A stretch of 64,000 nucleotides of DNA. It comes from Distichodus sexfasciatus. Lineage: Eukaryota > Chordata > Actinopteri > Characiformes > Distichodontidae. Location of the stretch: the NCBI GenBank assembly GCA_032718565.1, contig JAVGVS010000002.1, forward strand, positions 8,331,878 through 8,395,877. The letters run 5' to 3'. Of this stretch, positions 12,362 through 24,920 are shown in pieces. A program made the translations under genes and the position numbers. Position 1 is the first letter of the stretch. The number at the start of each line of letters is the position of its first letter. Below the pieces are notes generated by a model. That model saw only the letters and a list, made by a program, of their open reading frames with translations, was not told the origin of the DNA and ran no database searches.

Positions 12362-12890
12362 GTGGGGACAGGAGTCTATCCCAGGACTTTGGGCATGAGG
12401 CGGGCACCAACCCTGGGCAGGCGCCAACACACCGCAGGGCACATACAGTACACTCACACAAACACCTCAGTTGGCAGCGTAATGGTTAGAGCGCTCCCCC
12501 CTTGATCAGAAGTTCGCCGGTTCTAATCCCGGACTGGTAAAGGTACCACTGAGGTACCCATGAGCAAGGTACCATCCCCCAATGTCAGCTGCCCTCTGCC
12601 CCTTCATGGATGGGTCAAATGCAGAGGTCACATTTCGTTGTGGTGTACTTTGGGTGTTCTGTGCTGTAGTGTGTTCACAATGAAAATACTATCACTCACT
12701 TTCAGCTTATGGTGCCAATTTAGAGTAACCAATCAACCTAAGCATCTTGTTTTTTGGACTGTAGGAGGAAAACGGCAGACCCGGAGAAAACCCATGCGAA
12801 CACTGGGTGAGCACAAACTCCACACAGAAAGACCCGGCAGCCGACCCGAGGATCGAACCCAGGACCTTCTTGCCGTGAGGCGACAACACT
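12362..12890 (-). repeat. DANA/mermaid-type SINE split by a younger SINE
   Basis: On the minus strand this is a tRNA-derived SINE of the DANA/mermaid type. On the plus strand the body phrases are ccaggactttgggc, caccgcagggcaca, then tttagagtaaccaatcaacc, gtaggaggaaaa, aactccacacagaaag and gatcgaacccaggacctt. The two halves (12362-12465 and 12707-12890) are in family order and separated by an intact-looking SINE. Confidence 0.75.
12466..12706 (+). repeat. tRNA-derived SINE, copy 2 (nested)
   Basis: The clearest tRNA-like head in the window: A-box region ggcagcgtaatggttagagc and B box ggttctaatcc. The body is shared with copies 1 and 3 (ggatgggtcaaatgcagagg). It interrupts an older SINE in opposite orientation and is therefore the younger insertion. 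Confidence 0.85.
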
Positions 12891-13137
12891 AACTAAGACG
12901 TATACACTAAACTAAACAAACCACAGTAACAGCAACCTACTGTCAAAATCTAATTTTTCAATGAAATTTCTACTTTGGAATATTTTTCTCCAAATATTTT
13001 AGCACTAAAAATGTAGCTTTTTAAAATATTCCTTAATCTTACCTGTCAATCTGTCCAGTTAAATTTGCACAAATCAGAATACATTTCACTACATGTGGTA
13101 CTTGTATAATTATTAAAAGCCACATGTGCGACTCGAC

Positions 13138-13330
13138 CAGATATCGGTACGTTCTTGTCCAAAGTGATTTACATTTCCTAATTACAGGGACAGCCTCCCT
13201 GGTGCATCTTGGGGTTAAGGGTCTTACTTGGGGGCCCAACAGTAGATTTAGACTTGAGGGTTTTGAACCTCTAATATCATGGTTACCAAGGCAGGGTTCC
13301 AGTCACTCAGACCACCGAGTTCCAAATGTT
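13138..13330 (+). repeat. fish SINE 3' module
   Basis: Phrases: tccaaagtgatttacat, ctaattacagggacag, ttggggttaagggtctta. This is the ubiquitous fish repeat reading 'ccaaagcgacttaca ... aattacaggg ... cttgctcagggg'. Relatives lie at 18130-18230, 53690-53990 and 62650-62780. Confidence 0.65.
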
Positions 13331-13660
13331 ATAGGTGTTTCCTCTGTTATTGGATTTACACATACGGCAATCACCAGACTCTTTTATCCTGAAGAGACTT
13401 GAGATTTAAGATTCTGTATTTGTCACATACATACACATAAAAAACGTACATGTTGGTTAAAGGTACTGCCCAATAGCAGATTTCTGGTCTTATGGTCATT
13501 GACACAGAGCTTCAGTCACTCACCGCCAGCATTTGTAAATAAATCTGGACAAGTCTTTGCATTGAAGTAAAACTATCAAAAATTTGACACACTTTCTCAC
13601 TGATATTGATGAAACATCTATCCTGATACACATCGCTATCGTTTTTATCATCCCTGCACA
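13330..13660. other. no gene seen
   Basis: Unremarkable AT-rich DNA without repeats or coding signal that I could recognise. Confidence 0.4.
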
Positions 13661-13664
13661 CAAT

Positions 13665-14170
13665 GTCGTCCCTTTTGGGGGGGAGCTGTCAAGAGGGAAT
13701 GTATGAACTTTAATCTTAATCGAGCTGTAATATCAGGCTCAGTTGCCATAGGATACGGCTGGACAGGGTCAATTAAATCTGGATGAACTTTGCAAATATC
13801 AGTTTTGCCAATATAATTGATCACGCACTTGGCGTTCGGCGAGGGGGTGGGAAAATATGCGGCGCTTCGCGAAAAAGAGAAAATAGTAGAAAATGAGCAC
13901 GGCTGTTATGATATTCTCTAGCAGAGAAAACAACATGCCGAGTGGGGCCTCGCGTCTCCGGACTAAAACAAATATAGCCAGCTTCAAATGAAAGACTAAT
14001 ACAAGGCACCCGGAGACAAAATTGAAATTATTAAGGCAATTTCCGAAGCCTTTTGAATGTGAACATCAAAGCACTTTGGTCCCTCTAAAATGTAACTTGT
14101 TAGCCTGCGGGCAGCGCGGACGTAGCAGGCGGTGTGGGAGGTTACGGTTCCAATGTTTACTTTGACAAGT
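13665..14170. other. candidate conserved non-coding element
   Basis: Unique sequence with a dense mix of AATTAA/TTAATC-type homeodomain-like words and preserved CpG words (cgcttcgcg, cacgcacttggcg). No coding frame is convincing. It resembles developmental enhancers in texture only; alignment is needed. Confidence 0.3.
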
Positions 14171-15140
14171 CGAGGCAGAAACAGGAAAATGCTTCTCAGA
14201 TTATGTTAATCACACAGCTTTTCTTTAACAGCTCCGGCAGATCTTGTGTTTTTCTGCATTTTTCTCCTACCTGCTGCTTATAACATGGGGCTCTTTTCTT
14301 GTTTATCTGTACTGCCGCATAGCTCTCGCTCGCACAGGCAAACGTTCTCCATTGTGTTGACTATACACTTGAACAAACTGCGGGTACTTTCACACACTAT
14401 TACTTTTCCTCCACATAGATGTAACCATGTTGCATCTTTTCCGCCGTCCAAGCATGAGCAATTTTACTTTGAACGTTATCACGGCTCGTCATGCCCACTC
14501 GGTACCAGCTGGACCTGGTGTTGTACGTTCCTAGTGAAACAGCAGCCGGCCCCTGTTGGTATGCCGACAATTTTTAGTCTGTTTATCTCTGTCTGCTCCC
14601 TTCCTGTTCCCCAGTTCTGCTGAACGGGCGTGACGCTTCTGTGTGTCTTCACGCTTTGATTTTTTAAGATTAGAAAAGATGGGGAGGTTGGAGGGAGAGA
14701 GAATCCAGGCTAAACCCATATCGTCTTATTTTGGATTGTTAGCTCCACCCTCTCACTGCTTGTTGTGATCCCATAAGAGCATCCGTGAATTCTTTCTTCA
14801 ATAAGTGTCTCTGCTGGAACTGGGTCTCGAATTGTGCTCTAAAACAGAGTTTCTCCCTTCTGGTCCTCACATCCCGACGTTCTGCCCAGATTCAGGTTTT
14901 CCAAGGTTTTTCCAACCTGAATCTCACCTCATGCAACCCATTATGCAATCTGAAATGTAGGATCCAGTATGTGTTTGTGTTGATGAAATGTATTGAGACA
15001 TTAGGTACCAAACCTGTCCAGAGTTTTGGACATCGAGGGCCAGTGTTGAGAAAGTCTTCTCTTAAAAGCTCTATATCCCTGGACTTTCTTTACAAAGAAT
15101 TTTTAGTAAGGGTTAACAGATTATCCGTTGGTCAGATTAT
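14171..15140. other. no gene seen
   Basis: ORFs at 14246-14623 (+) and 14785-15150 (+) have no domain or splice context that I recognise. Probably phf21b intron. Confidence 0.35.
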
Positions 15141-15149
15141 CGGGGGATG

Positions 15150-15705
15150 ATACTAGACATTTTGCTGGTTATCAAAGTCAACAGTCAAAGTCAAAGTAAA
15201 CTTTCTTATCATCTCTGCCGTATACTGGTACACAGAGAGACGAGACAACGTGGCTCCGGCTTACACAGTACAAAAAAATAAGGTACATAGAGTGAGCAAA
15301 TACAGAAATAAAAACAAGGCACGTACATCGGTATCGGTGTTTAATTTTGACCATCACCAATATTAAGTAATTACAAGGTGCACTACTGTGGCTCAACTGC
15401 CATCTCTTCTCTCTGTGCCGTCTGCTCTCGACTCGCTGTTTCATATAATGTTCTGCCCACAACAGTCTCCGATTGGCAATATGTCACACAAGTAGTAGCC
15501 AATTAACGCTGAAGCCTTGTTGTCACTCACACCACACTCACACATGAGCACAGCGTGAAGCTCCGAGAAGAGGAGAGAGTTTCAGTTGAGTTTAGTGTTT
15601 AAAGAATTCAACATTTTAACAGAGATATTACAGTGTTTTTTGCATATTGGTTCCAGGTATCGATATTGGCCCTGAAAAAACAATACTGGTTGACCTCTAA
15701 TTTTT
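15150..15705 (+). mobile_element. non-autonomous DNA transposon, family X copy 1
   Basis: Shares long near-identical stretches with 47473-47910, for example attacaaggtgc, ggcaatatgtcacacaag, tagtagccaat and gtgaagctccgagaag. Flanking 'cggtatcgg' and 'tcgatattggccctg' motifs are typical of fish hAT-like termini. Confidence 0.6.
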
Positions 15706-18125
15706 TTGTATTTGCTTGGGCATATGTGAAAAAAAAAAACTTTTGCTTTTATAGATTTTCCATCCCATGTTAAATCATTTGGTTCCCCTAAACCTGATAT
15801 ATCTCATTTAGATTTGCCTTTAGGTACAAATGACCAGCCAGTTTAGCCAGTGTTCTCGAGCATATAAATCTGATCAAGCTGTCGACACAAAAAAAATATC
15901 AACTGTCTGTGAAAAGATACAGTGTGAAGCTCTAAAGAAACAGCATATAATGGCCATTTACCATTTCAGTTTGCTTATAAAATAGACCAAAGCATTAACT
16001 TCAGAGGAAGAATCAAACAAACTGACCATATTCTTTGTTTCTATTAAAGTCATTGTTTAATGCCCACACTGCCTAACTAATGCCATTACAACTGCAGGCT
16101 GGAATGCTGATGAGATGTTCAGTGAGGTGTTAAAACAGTTAAGTACCCAAAAATGAAAGAACAAAAATCACTTCACAGAAATAATGTTCAACACCTTCCA
16201 GCTTCATTGCTCAGACTGGATGCTTCTGGCAAAACTGGAGTGTTTACTTAATGAGATTTAGCCTCCTAAAATGATTCTGATCTCTGATTCAAATACAGTG
16301 ATTTACGTTAACTTGGGCGACTAGATAAAAAAAAACACATATATGGACAAATAGTGAAATGTGTTTTTAAAATAGTAAATTATTCTACTGAAACAAACGA
16401 CAAAGCCAAGAAATGACTCTGTTACCTCGAAAGACACATCCTGACTCCTGTTAAGCAGCACTGAACACAAGCTCTATGACATTTAACACTGCAATAGGCC
16501 AGTCGGGGAAAAAAACACTTCACTACCCCGCGTGATCTGACCTACACAACATCATTCCTGTTCTTGGTGACCGTCTCAAACCGGGGGAGTCACTTATGTG
16601 ATGCAAACAGGATCTAAATGTCCATGTTAGATTTAGCTTTTCCCAAGTTAAAAAAAAGGCTGAGCAGACATATGTGTTGAGCAACATCGATCTGAACATT
16701 TTTCCCCCTCACTGAAACACACCAGCTCGCTGTGTAAATGCTAAGAAACCTGATGGTTCTCAAGTGCTCTGACTGTCACATTTCCAGGTCTGTTTGCAAC
16801 TCGTTGTTAGTATTAGATAGCTTAATGCCTTCAGTGCTGGTCATCCATATTCCTCTATTTTCTCTCCATGCCACTTTCTACTGCCCTCTGGTGATGGTGA
16901 TTAATGTCGGTGGACCTGCAGAAACAAAGAGCGCTTTGGGAGCAAACACACACACAACCATCAAATGAATTGCCGCTTGTGTAACATTTAAGTATGCCCA
17001 TCGAGCCTCATGTGCAGCTTATAAAGTTACACACAGCTGTACAGAAGCGACCTGTAAAAAAAAAAAAAAAAGACCGTTGTTTCAAGAAGGAAGACGACAA
17101 AAGAAAACTGTAAAACTGTATTCTCAGGCATGTTCCGCTAAAAGGAACAAGAGCCCATTACCCAGCTGGATATAAGCCTCAGCCTCCCGCCCCTCATTCA
17201 CAGCTGTATGCCTCCTATAATCCTGTTTATTGTACAAACTAATAGGCTGATCATAATAATAATCTGCAGTCCAATTTTAGCTGGATTACGTAAGGCCCGG
17301 CTCGCTCTGTGCCCCGCGAAGGCGCCTTATCAGAAACGCGGCGTGTTCTTTTAAATAGTATCTTAGTAGACGCTATTAATTTGCGCATGCATGAGTTGCT
17401 CTGAGGCAGAGGGAGGGAGGGAGCGAGGGAGAGAAAAGAGAGAGAGAGAGAGAGAGAGAGAGAACGCTTAGGCTAGCGTGGCAGTCAACGTGGGTTAATT
17501 CACTGTAGCCTTTCTCTTTCTCTTGGCTTGCCAGCAAAGCCACATCAGCACTTTTAATATGACTCTCTGGAAATGACTGCTGCACAGTAATAACCAACCG
17601 TTACACGACTCGAAGAGGAGTAAGAGCGAGACAGCAGAGCCATTGTCATTAGAACGAGAACGCTGTGCTGCTGAACAGGTGCCTTGCAACCTGTTTATGA
17701 CACAGTTCCATAATTAGCTGTTCAAAAATTGCCATGTAAAAAAAGAGTTTCAGCACATCAGGTTCTGTCAAAGTCTTCGCTCAACTCGCTCTGCGTTTAG
17801 TTAACAGCATGTCTTTACCTTCTCGCTGTTTGCAGCTGTGATGACCTTTACCTGGCAGTGAAGACATCTTGAAAGTGTCTTTATAACCTTGCTAATGACT
17901 GGCACTCTCTAAGGTGCCGGTCCGTGCTTTAGATGCCCAATTGAAATCTCAATTCCCTTTTTTGAAATTTCAGAAATACTAACAGCAGCATTTGAATACA
18001 ATGAAAAGTCAATTTATGGTCATAATAGCAAGTTACCAGGTGGCATATAAGAGCTAATCACTCCAAAATATGCGTCCATATGATTGCAAAGGTGAACCAG
18101 GTGATGTGCTTCTGTTTGATCTCTT
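15706..18125. other. non-coding; mostly unique sequence
   Basis: No recognisable exon. Contains a poly-A at about 17056-17070, CpG-retaining DNA at 17280-17350 and a GA microsatellite (listed separately). Confidence 0.4.
17434..17463 (+). repeat. (GA)n microsatellite
   Basis: About fourteen GA units, preceded by GGGAGGGAGGGAGCGAGGG. Confidence 0.95.
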
Positions 18126-18129
18126 ATTT

Positions 18130-18230
18130 CAGGTATATTTACAATTATGGCATTTGGCCATAATCCATTACCTAATTACAGGGGCCTTGCTCTGGGGCGC
18201 AATAGCGGTTTGGGGCCTTCCTGGGTTTAT
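18130..18230 (+). repeat. fish SINE 3' module fragment
   Basis: Phrases ggcatttggccataatcca, cctaattacaggggcctt and ctctggggcgcaatagcgg match the module at 13138-13330. Confidence 0.55.
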
Positions 18231-20110
18231 GATGGTCAAACTTATTTAAACTGCCCGTAGTGCTATCTAAACGGTGGTGCGGTTTAATCTGGAAAATTTA
18301 ATCCACTTCAGCATCTGTTGGTTTCACCCAGTTTGACTCGCATCGGTGCTGTTCTCTTTTTGAGGTGAGTTCACTCTCCATAATGCTCTCTTCAAAATGT
18401 GTTTATTTTCTGTGTCTTAACAAAGGCTCAAACATATCAGCATCTAAGAGCAGTTAAAAGTACTAAGTAAAGTAATAGCCTACTTTACTTTTAATTATAC
18501 TGTAATGGATCTAGATTTACGGCAGATTTGCACATCGGGAAACGTCTGAAAATCAACAACCAGACTTTTTTGCACAACCATATACCTCCCCTCCCTTTCT
18601 CTTTCCCCTCTGTTTCTGCTTCTATCTCCCTCTTATCCTCTCTCTTGTTCTCTGAAGCCAAACAGTCAGTGCAGAACTAACCCAACACCCTTGATTAAGC
18701 TGAGCAACTTTCTTTCCAGGTCCTTCCCAGCACAGTGATTAAAGGGAATCGGCTCACAAAGGGGGAGGGATTGGCACGGTCAGGGGGGCTCGGGAACAAA
18801 AGCAGTGAGATTTATAGTCCTGAGAGAGTTCAGGAAAAGACATTCACCATCCACTATGCCACAGCTCTCAGGGTGACATTTGGATGCCCTTTGCCTATCC
18901 ATGTGTCCCACAGCACATATCCCACTACAGACCTAAATCCCCTGCCAAACACACACACACACACACATACACCTATAGGTCTGGGACTGGACTATACTTC
19001 TGTGTTGAAAAGACCTGTTTGGGTTTCAGAAAAACTTGTGTTTACATGCTTGTGGGCTACTTTCCATGCCATCTGTATGCTTGTTAAATCTGTTTTCCTG
19101 CAGAAGATCCCCAAAATGACCTTTGGGAGAGTGGTAAACTGAGAATTTGCCCTTTCAATGAGGGAGTGGGAGAGAGATTTTTAAGTAGATGTTGGAGACA
19201 CACCACAAATATATAGGTTTGGAGTTTTCCAACATAGACCAACCTATAATGAGTCATGCATTGCATCAGTCTTCTTTTGCTCCATAGTCCGAAACACGCA
19301 AGAAAGACCCTCTAGGACTATCAATAATTCAATTGTGATTTGCTTTGAAGCAAAGCTTATGGTAAATAATACGAATAGAATGCATAAGCAGTAAACACAG
19401 AAAACTCTTTGGATTCATCTACAAAACATGAGTCTGAAACAATGCTCTGTAGCTGTGAAACACTGCCGGCCCAGAAAATAAAAGCTCTGACAGTCCTCTT
19501 GGATGAAGAAAAACAGAAGTGCCCTTTAATGAGGTGCTGTAGGATTGGAAAGATTTCTGCTAGATGCTGAGACAAACAGTGCATACAGATATTCGAGAAA
19601 TAAATTTTGCTAGTAGAAACAAACCTTTGTGCTGTCTTCATTAGAGTGTCCAAATGCAGTGGGGGGCGGCTTTATTCTTCCTCTAACCATAATACAGAGT
19701 GGACACACACGAATGATCTTGGGTGATTATCATAATGCTCTAGTTTTCTCATTCATGTCCAGTTATTGGACCTAGGCAGGTTTAAACCATCAAATTACAA
19801 ATGTTGGCTTAATTAAATGAGTTTAGTTATTTCTAAATTACTAAATTACAATATAAAAATAACAGTTTATAATCAAAAAACTTTATAATCAAATTACCTT
19901 TAAATGATAGCAAATCATTTTACATCATACAGAGTTCTAATGTACATTTGTCAGGGAAAAAGAGAATTGGGTGAGTTTTTTGTATCAGGAAGCAAAAACA
20001 GTGATGGCATGACAAGACCTGACACTGTACTTCCTATAACTGTGACTGCTTTTAATAAGCACAAAGCAATAACAATGCTGAAACTACTGAAACTGAAACA
20101 CCATTACCCA
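18231..20110. other. no gene seen; contains a (CA)n run
   Basis: A (CA)n run lies at about 18949-18967. ORFs on both strands (18735-19142, 19357-19653) lack recognisable features. Confidence 0.4.
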
Positions 20111-20112
20111 TT

Positions 20113-20584
20113 TAGGCCCCATATGCACATAGCCTGGTATTTATAAAAACTGATATTTTTTCTCTTCCATTTTTGAAAATAACTTGGTTCACATGAGCCC
20201 GTACACATGAATCCGGATGAAAACACTGTCAAGAGCTGCGTAGAACCATGTCAGCCAATCAGAATCATAGACAAAAAGAATGAATTACATACAATTACAA
20301 TAACCTTTACGTCCAGTTGCTTCGTAAACAATGGCGAGTGGAGGGTGCTTTGTACGGACAAATAGGGAAGTCAAGTTACTTTTAGACAATATCCATTTTC
20401 AGTCTTCAATGTAAACAAACGTCGCACACCTGACGTCAACGCATTTCCTGTCGCACACTTATGACGCTATGAACCTAAAATTCCACTTGGCTGGAGATTT
20501 CAAAAATAGCTGGTTTAAGTGACTAAAGCCTCCATTTACGTGTGGACAACCGCATAAAAACCGGCTACATGTGTACGGGGCCTT
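20113..20584. mobile_element. MITE with GGCCCC terminal inverted repeats
   Basis: The left end (taggccccatatgcacatag) and right end (ctacatgtgtacggggcctta) are imperfect inverted repeats about 20 bp long, enclosing about 470 bp without an ORF. The target duplication is unclear. A non-autonomous DNA element of unassigned superfamily. Confidence 0.65.
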
Positions 20585-20876
20585 AACCTAAGAGCTTTCT
20601 TCCACACATGCAAATACACCATTGAACACATACCACATTCCCCGTACCTACTCAGTTTTTAATTCTAATAACAAAGCAATTAAACAGTCTGCTGAATCAG
20701 CAATAAACTTTGTTGCTTTCCCGTAACTCCTCCCAGAGTGAAACTCCATACACAGTGAAACGGTCAGAAAAAGGAGCCGTTAGCTGGCTGCCGACCCCGG
20801 TGGATTCCTGTAACCTTTCACCCAGCCCAAGCTGCCACTCATACGCAGCTCACAACAGCATCTGGAGGGGACTTAC

Positions 20877-20928
20877 CCTCGGCTCCCACAGGACCAGGGA
20901 CCATATTATTCACCATACTGACTCCTCC
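20877..20928 (-). CDS. phf21b: weak candidate phf21b exon
   Basis: On the minus strand a 52-base segment sits between a possible acceptor (gtggtttag) and a strong donor (GAGG|gtaagt). Entered in phase 0, as left by the 24921-24983 exon, it reads open as 17 codons plus one base and includes VPGPVGAE. This loosely resembles the short hydrophobic 'VPVTGP' region that follows the LKKQL exon in PHF21B. The acceptor is poor in pyrimidines and similarity is marginal, so it may be chance. Confidence 0.25.
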
Positions 20929-22223
20929 CTAAACCACTGACCTAGGAACAGTCTGCCAAAAGCCTGAGCCTCATTTGAATTTTATGGAGACTACTGATGT
21001 TGAGTCAGACGGCAGATCGCAATGGCCAAATGGCATCAAAAGGTTGTTCCATTATTCTCAAAATCTTAGTTGTGCTCATTAGATCTTGCGCTTAGGAAGA
21101 AATGTCATCACTGTATATTGTTTTAACCCTCTTTTCTCCCTTATGATGATTGTTGCCAATTCCTATCTATGCGCCCTGGTGCCTGGAACCAGCCAATCAC
21201 TGTGTCTCTCAAAGAATCGGCTACAGGTGAAAACAGCCAATCAGCTGCTCGCAAAAAGCAAGGTCGCTTTCAGCTTCAAACACAGATCCGAGCAAACAGC
21301 TTCTGACAAGACGCTGAATTGCTTTCAAGCAAAAAGACATAAGCCAACTTGAAAATGTACTACCCTTTTTGTACATTCCATGAACACACACACACACATC
21401 CTCTATATACTGTATGTAATCTGTATTACCCTGTAAATTTATATTACTTCTCCTTTTTTACTGCCTGTGTTCTTATTAGTGAAGCAAGACACTTTCCTCA
21501 CTCTCCTCTGTCTCCTTTATTTTTCTTATGTACATTTACAAGACTGCTGTATATTTGTCTATTTGTTTGATATATTCCTGGCTGTGTTCGTCAATTCCAC
21601 AGAAATACCAACAAAATGCAAAATGCAAATTAAATAATCCATATTCTCTAATCTACAAAACAAATAAAAAGCAGCTAACCTTTGTCAATATTTATAATTT
21701 AAATTGCCAGTTTTAATTATTAGTCCTGAGTTCTGCTATACTGTATGCATCTAGCCTAGATGTATTTAAATCTCTAAATGCATTTTTGAGGACCTACAAA
21801 TCTCAACATAACCAAACTGCGAGAGCCAAAAGTGAAGAGAGAAATGTGCACTTGGGTAAGCAATGAAGCCAAAAAATATATCTGAGTTCAACACTTTTGG
21901 GAACTTTATTTTAGTGATGCAACAAGGAGCAAGCATTCTAGACTTACAAAAATAAAAGCTAACTCTGTGATAAGACGTTTTTAATTGAAATATGTCATAT
22001 AGTTCTTTCATTTTTCACTAAGTGATGAGATATTTTATAGCAATGATAAGAAAGAAGTGAAATATTAACCAAAGATTTGTTTTCAGCCCTAAGGGTGAAT
22101 GCAGGAACACAAGAACGATGAAATGATTGGCATTAAATAATTTTTACTAGCAGTTATGTCTAAGTAAAGAACAATGCTAGCTGCTCTTTATTTCAATGTC
22201 TAAATCACTGCTATGCAACTTTA

Positions 22224-22267
<44 letters not shown>
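22224..22267 (+). repeat. (AAT)n microsatellite
   Basis: About fourteen AAT units in an AT-rich stretch. Confidence 0.95.
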
Positions 22268-22270
<3 letters not shown>

Positions 22271-23388
22271 CTTGACTTTTTGTGATGCTGTGTTCTGTTC
22301 CCTCAGCTGAAGTTCTGTTTTGAGTTAGAACTACTTATCTAGTTTAAACTAGATAACTAAAAAGTAGTGATAATTGGTAAAATAATTGATAACATCAAAA
22401 AATGAAATTATGCATTTTGATTAAATTACTTGTACAGTATTCAAAAACATTCTGCAACAAGCAGCACCCAAAAGCATGATCATAATGCACCAAAACAAAA
22501 ATTATTTCATTTTAGGGACATAGTTTTCCTTGCTGGCTTAGAAATCATTTCATTTCAAATCGGCAATTGTGCATTACGCGATAACAGTGATATAGTCTTA
22601 TTGATCTTTACTGCTTCAAAAACAATACTTAATAAATTATTTGCCCATTATATTTTTTCTTGTGTTAATTGGGCAAAAGAACTTGTAAAAGCTAAAAGAA
22701 TTAACAAAGTAAAATTTACTTTCTGTAGTACATGGACTTCGTCGCTTTGTTTGCTTTTTTCCTTTTGACCTACAAAAATTGGTAAACTTACTCTGACAGG
22801 TTACTATCACTTTTCAAAAGCTTAATGTCTGTTTTAAAATCTAAGAGCCTTAAGAACCAATTAATGAACTTAAAACAGCAATCTTTCTTGCTGATTTTCA
22901 TAAACTCCAAATCAAACTCTCTGATCTTTTAAAAAATGACCTTGACAACTTGTTCTTAGAATAGAAAAGAAATGAAATAGTGTCTCTCTAAAGGGAAAAG
23001 ACCTTTGAAATTCTTCTGTCTACAAAGTATTAATATTTATTATCAGCGGCATTAACATTTCAACCAAATCTCTCTCTCTCTTGCGAAAACATCAGAAAAG
23101 TGGAACACATCCATCCTGCCAAATGTGACAGATGGTGTAGAGATATATATCTTTTTAAATGTGTATTTTGTTCAAGAAGCCTGTTCTTCAGGTGCGGCCT
23201 GTGTCTGTAAGCTCTTAATCTTTGGTGGAAGTGAAAATAAAAGCGATATCGGCGACGGAAAACAACTTCTTTTCTAGAGTGGTGTATAAGGAGGAAACCC
23301 AATAAATGTGGAGGTCACATTTTGTTGCTAAAAAGAACAGAATGTTTTGTGTAGTAAACATCCCTTGTGCTGTGCTGACTCGCGTTTT

Positions 23389-23413
23389 CTCTCTCTCTCT
23401 CTCTCTCTCTCTC
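23389..23413 (+). repeat. (CT)n microsatellite
   Basis: About twelve CT units followed by a C-rich tract. Confidence 0.95.
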
Positions 23414-23826
23414 CCCTCCCCCTCCTCCCCAAAAACAGCATCAAAACAATCAAAATAGTAATATTTCGGCATAGATAGACCCATCCCCCACCACGAAACT
23501 CTGCAGACTTTTTCTCCATGTTAGGAAGAAACCAACACCCCTTCTCTCACAAAATGGAAGCTTCCACTATCAAACTGAAGCGCTTTACAAAAACACTTGA
23601 CGCGGCCAACAACTTGAGCCGACGATGGCACCAGAACCTCTACAACAACACACTAAACACACAGGCACCTCTTTACCGACATCTCGCTTTCGTTTAGGAT
23701 TTGAAACGCGTTTAATTGCAGAGATAAAAGGCGCCGTTCAAGTACCTGAAACGCTGCATTCCGAAGGAAAACGCAATCGATTAAACTTGGTGGAAGAAGA
23801 GAAACGCCAGAACATAGAGAGCGTCG

Positions 23827-24096
23827 TATTTGGGGTTGATGTGGCACCTAATCACATTAGCAATGTTGCGTTAAAGAAAATGAGCAACTTTGAAAAAGCG
23901 ACTAGATCCATAGTAGCTTTGGAGGGAGGGAGGGAGAGATTGTGACTTTAAGCGGTATGGTGCTGAAAGACAGCTCCCTCTTCAGAAACCTCCACCCAAA
24001 AATACTAACGTGGCGTATAAATGTTGTCATATTTGGGTTTGGTGTGGCACAATGGTTCCTGAAAAGAAAGCGGCAACTTGTTCGTATAAAAGGTCC

Positions 24097-24144
<48 letters not shown>

Positions 24145-24200
24145 AGAGAGAAAATGTGACTTTGGCTTGTGTCGCTCGTGGTGCTGAAGACAGCTCCCTA
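23827..24200. repeat. diverged tandem duplication
   Basis: Unit A (23827-23980) and unit B (24030-24200) share tatttggg(g/t)ttg(a/g)tgtggcac at their left ends, and tgtgacttt...tggtgctgaa(a)gacagctccct at their right ends. The middles have diverged, and unit B gained a long (GT)n array. No coding sense is evident. Confidence 0.6.
24099..24142 (+). repeat. (GT)n microsatellite
   Basis: About 21 uninterrupted GT units, inside the second copy of the local tandem duplication. Confidence 0.97.
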
Positions 24201-24920
24201 AGGACACTCCGGTGAAATCCGCTACTTGCCCCGTCCGGAGCTTTGGCTCATTGCTAGCCAATGTTAGCGGTTTTTAGAGGCAGAACATTCCTTTAAGGCC
24301 GACCAACTCCATCGGCCTACAGTCGCGCAAATTAGTGACAATGTTGTTCTGCCGACAAAAACAATCTAACACAAAACGCAACAAAACGAGAAAGTTAACG
24401 CTGCGACGCCGTTCGCATTGAAAAAAGTGAAAGTCTTCGCCGTGATCGAATCGACGCTACCACGTCGTCATGTATGACCATGAGGAAATAATACTGGACT
24501 GGCAATAAAATTATCGGAATAAAGTACATTGCGTCGGATAAACTTTAAGCTTCACGGATCGCTGGAAAAGGTGCCGGAATGTCAAATAGTTCGATGTGAA
24601 ACAGGCGAAAAAGTGAACGCCGAATAGTTGAAAGCATCCTTCTCCTCCAGAAGCATGTCGTCTCTCCAAAATGGACGCTAAATTTTCCAGCACATTTCAT
24701 GTTACACAACGGGAAATATTTATCCTGACCAATAATTCGGCATGTGGGCAAAGCATTGTCCCGTCTGATTACTTCTTTAAAGCCACTGCGGTCATTTCAG
24801 CACTTTTAAACAATTTTGTCGACTCCGTTTGGTCCCTAACGTACGTCTAATAACACAGAATGTCGCATTACGTTAAGCACCAATAATTCACTAGTGAGGA
24901 AATATGACATGGGCTCTTAC
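24201..24920. other. CpG-retaining phf21b intronic DNA
   Basis: Downstream of the phf21b LKKQL exon on the minus strand. Many CpGs and no recognisable exon. Continuous with the CpG-rich 5' end of the gene. Confidence 0.4.

Larger units (their letters stand above)
20940..23820. other. non-coding, AT-rich
   Basis: Contains an (AAT)n microsatellite and a (CT)n run (listed separately) and no recognisable exon. From about 23500 on, CpG frequency rises towards the phf21b 5' end. Confidence 0.4.

Noticed and set aside
12466..12706. tRNA gene
   Set aside because: The A- and B-box head continues into a SINE body that is repeated elsewhere in the window; it is a retroposon, not a tRNA gene.
13039..13239. 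Minus-strand ORF with PQVRPLTPR, briefly considered as the PHF21B 'PQVRPKTL' exon
   Set aside because: The sequence is a fish SINE module present in several copies, so the resemblance is coincidental.
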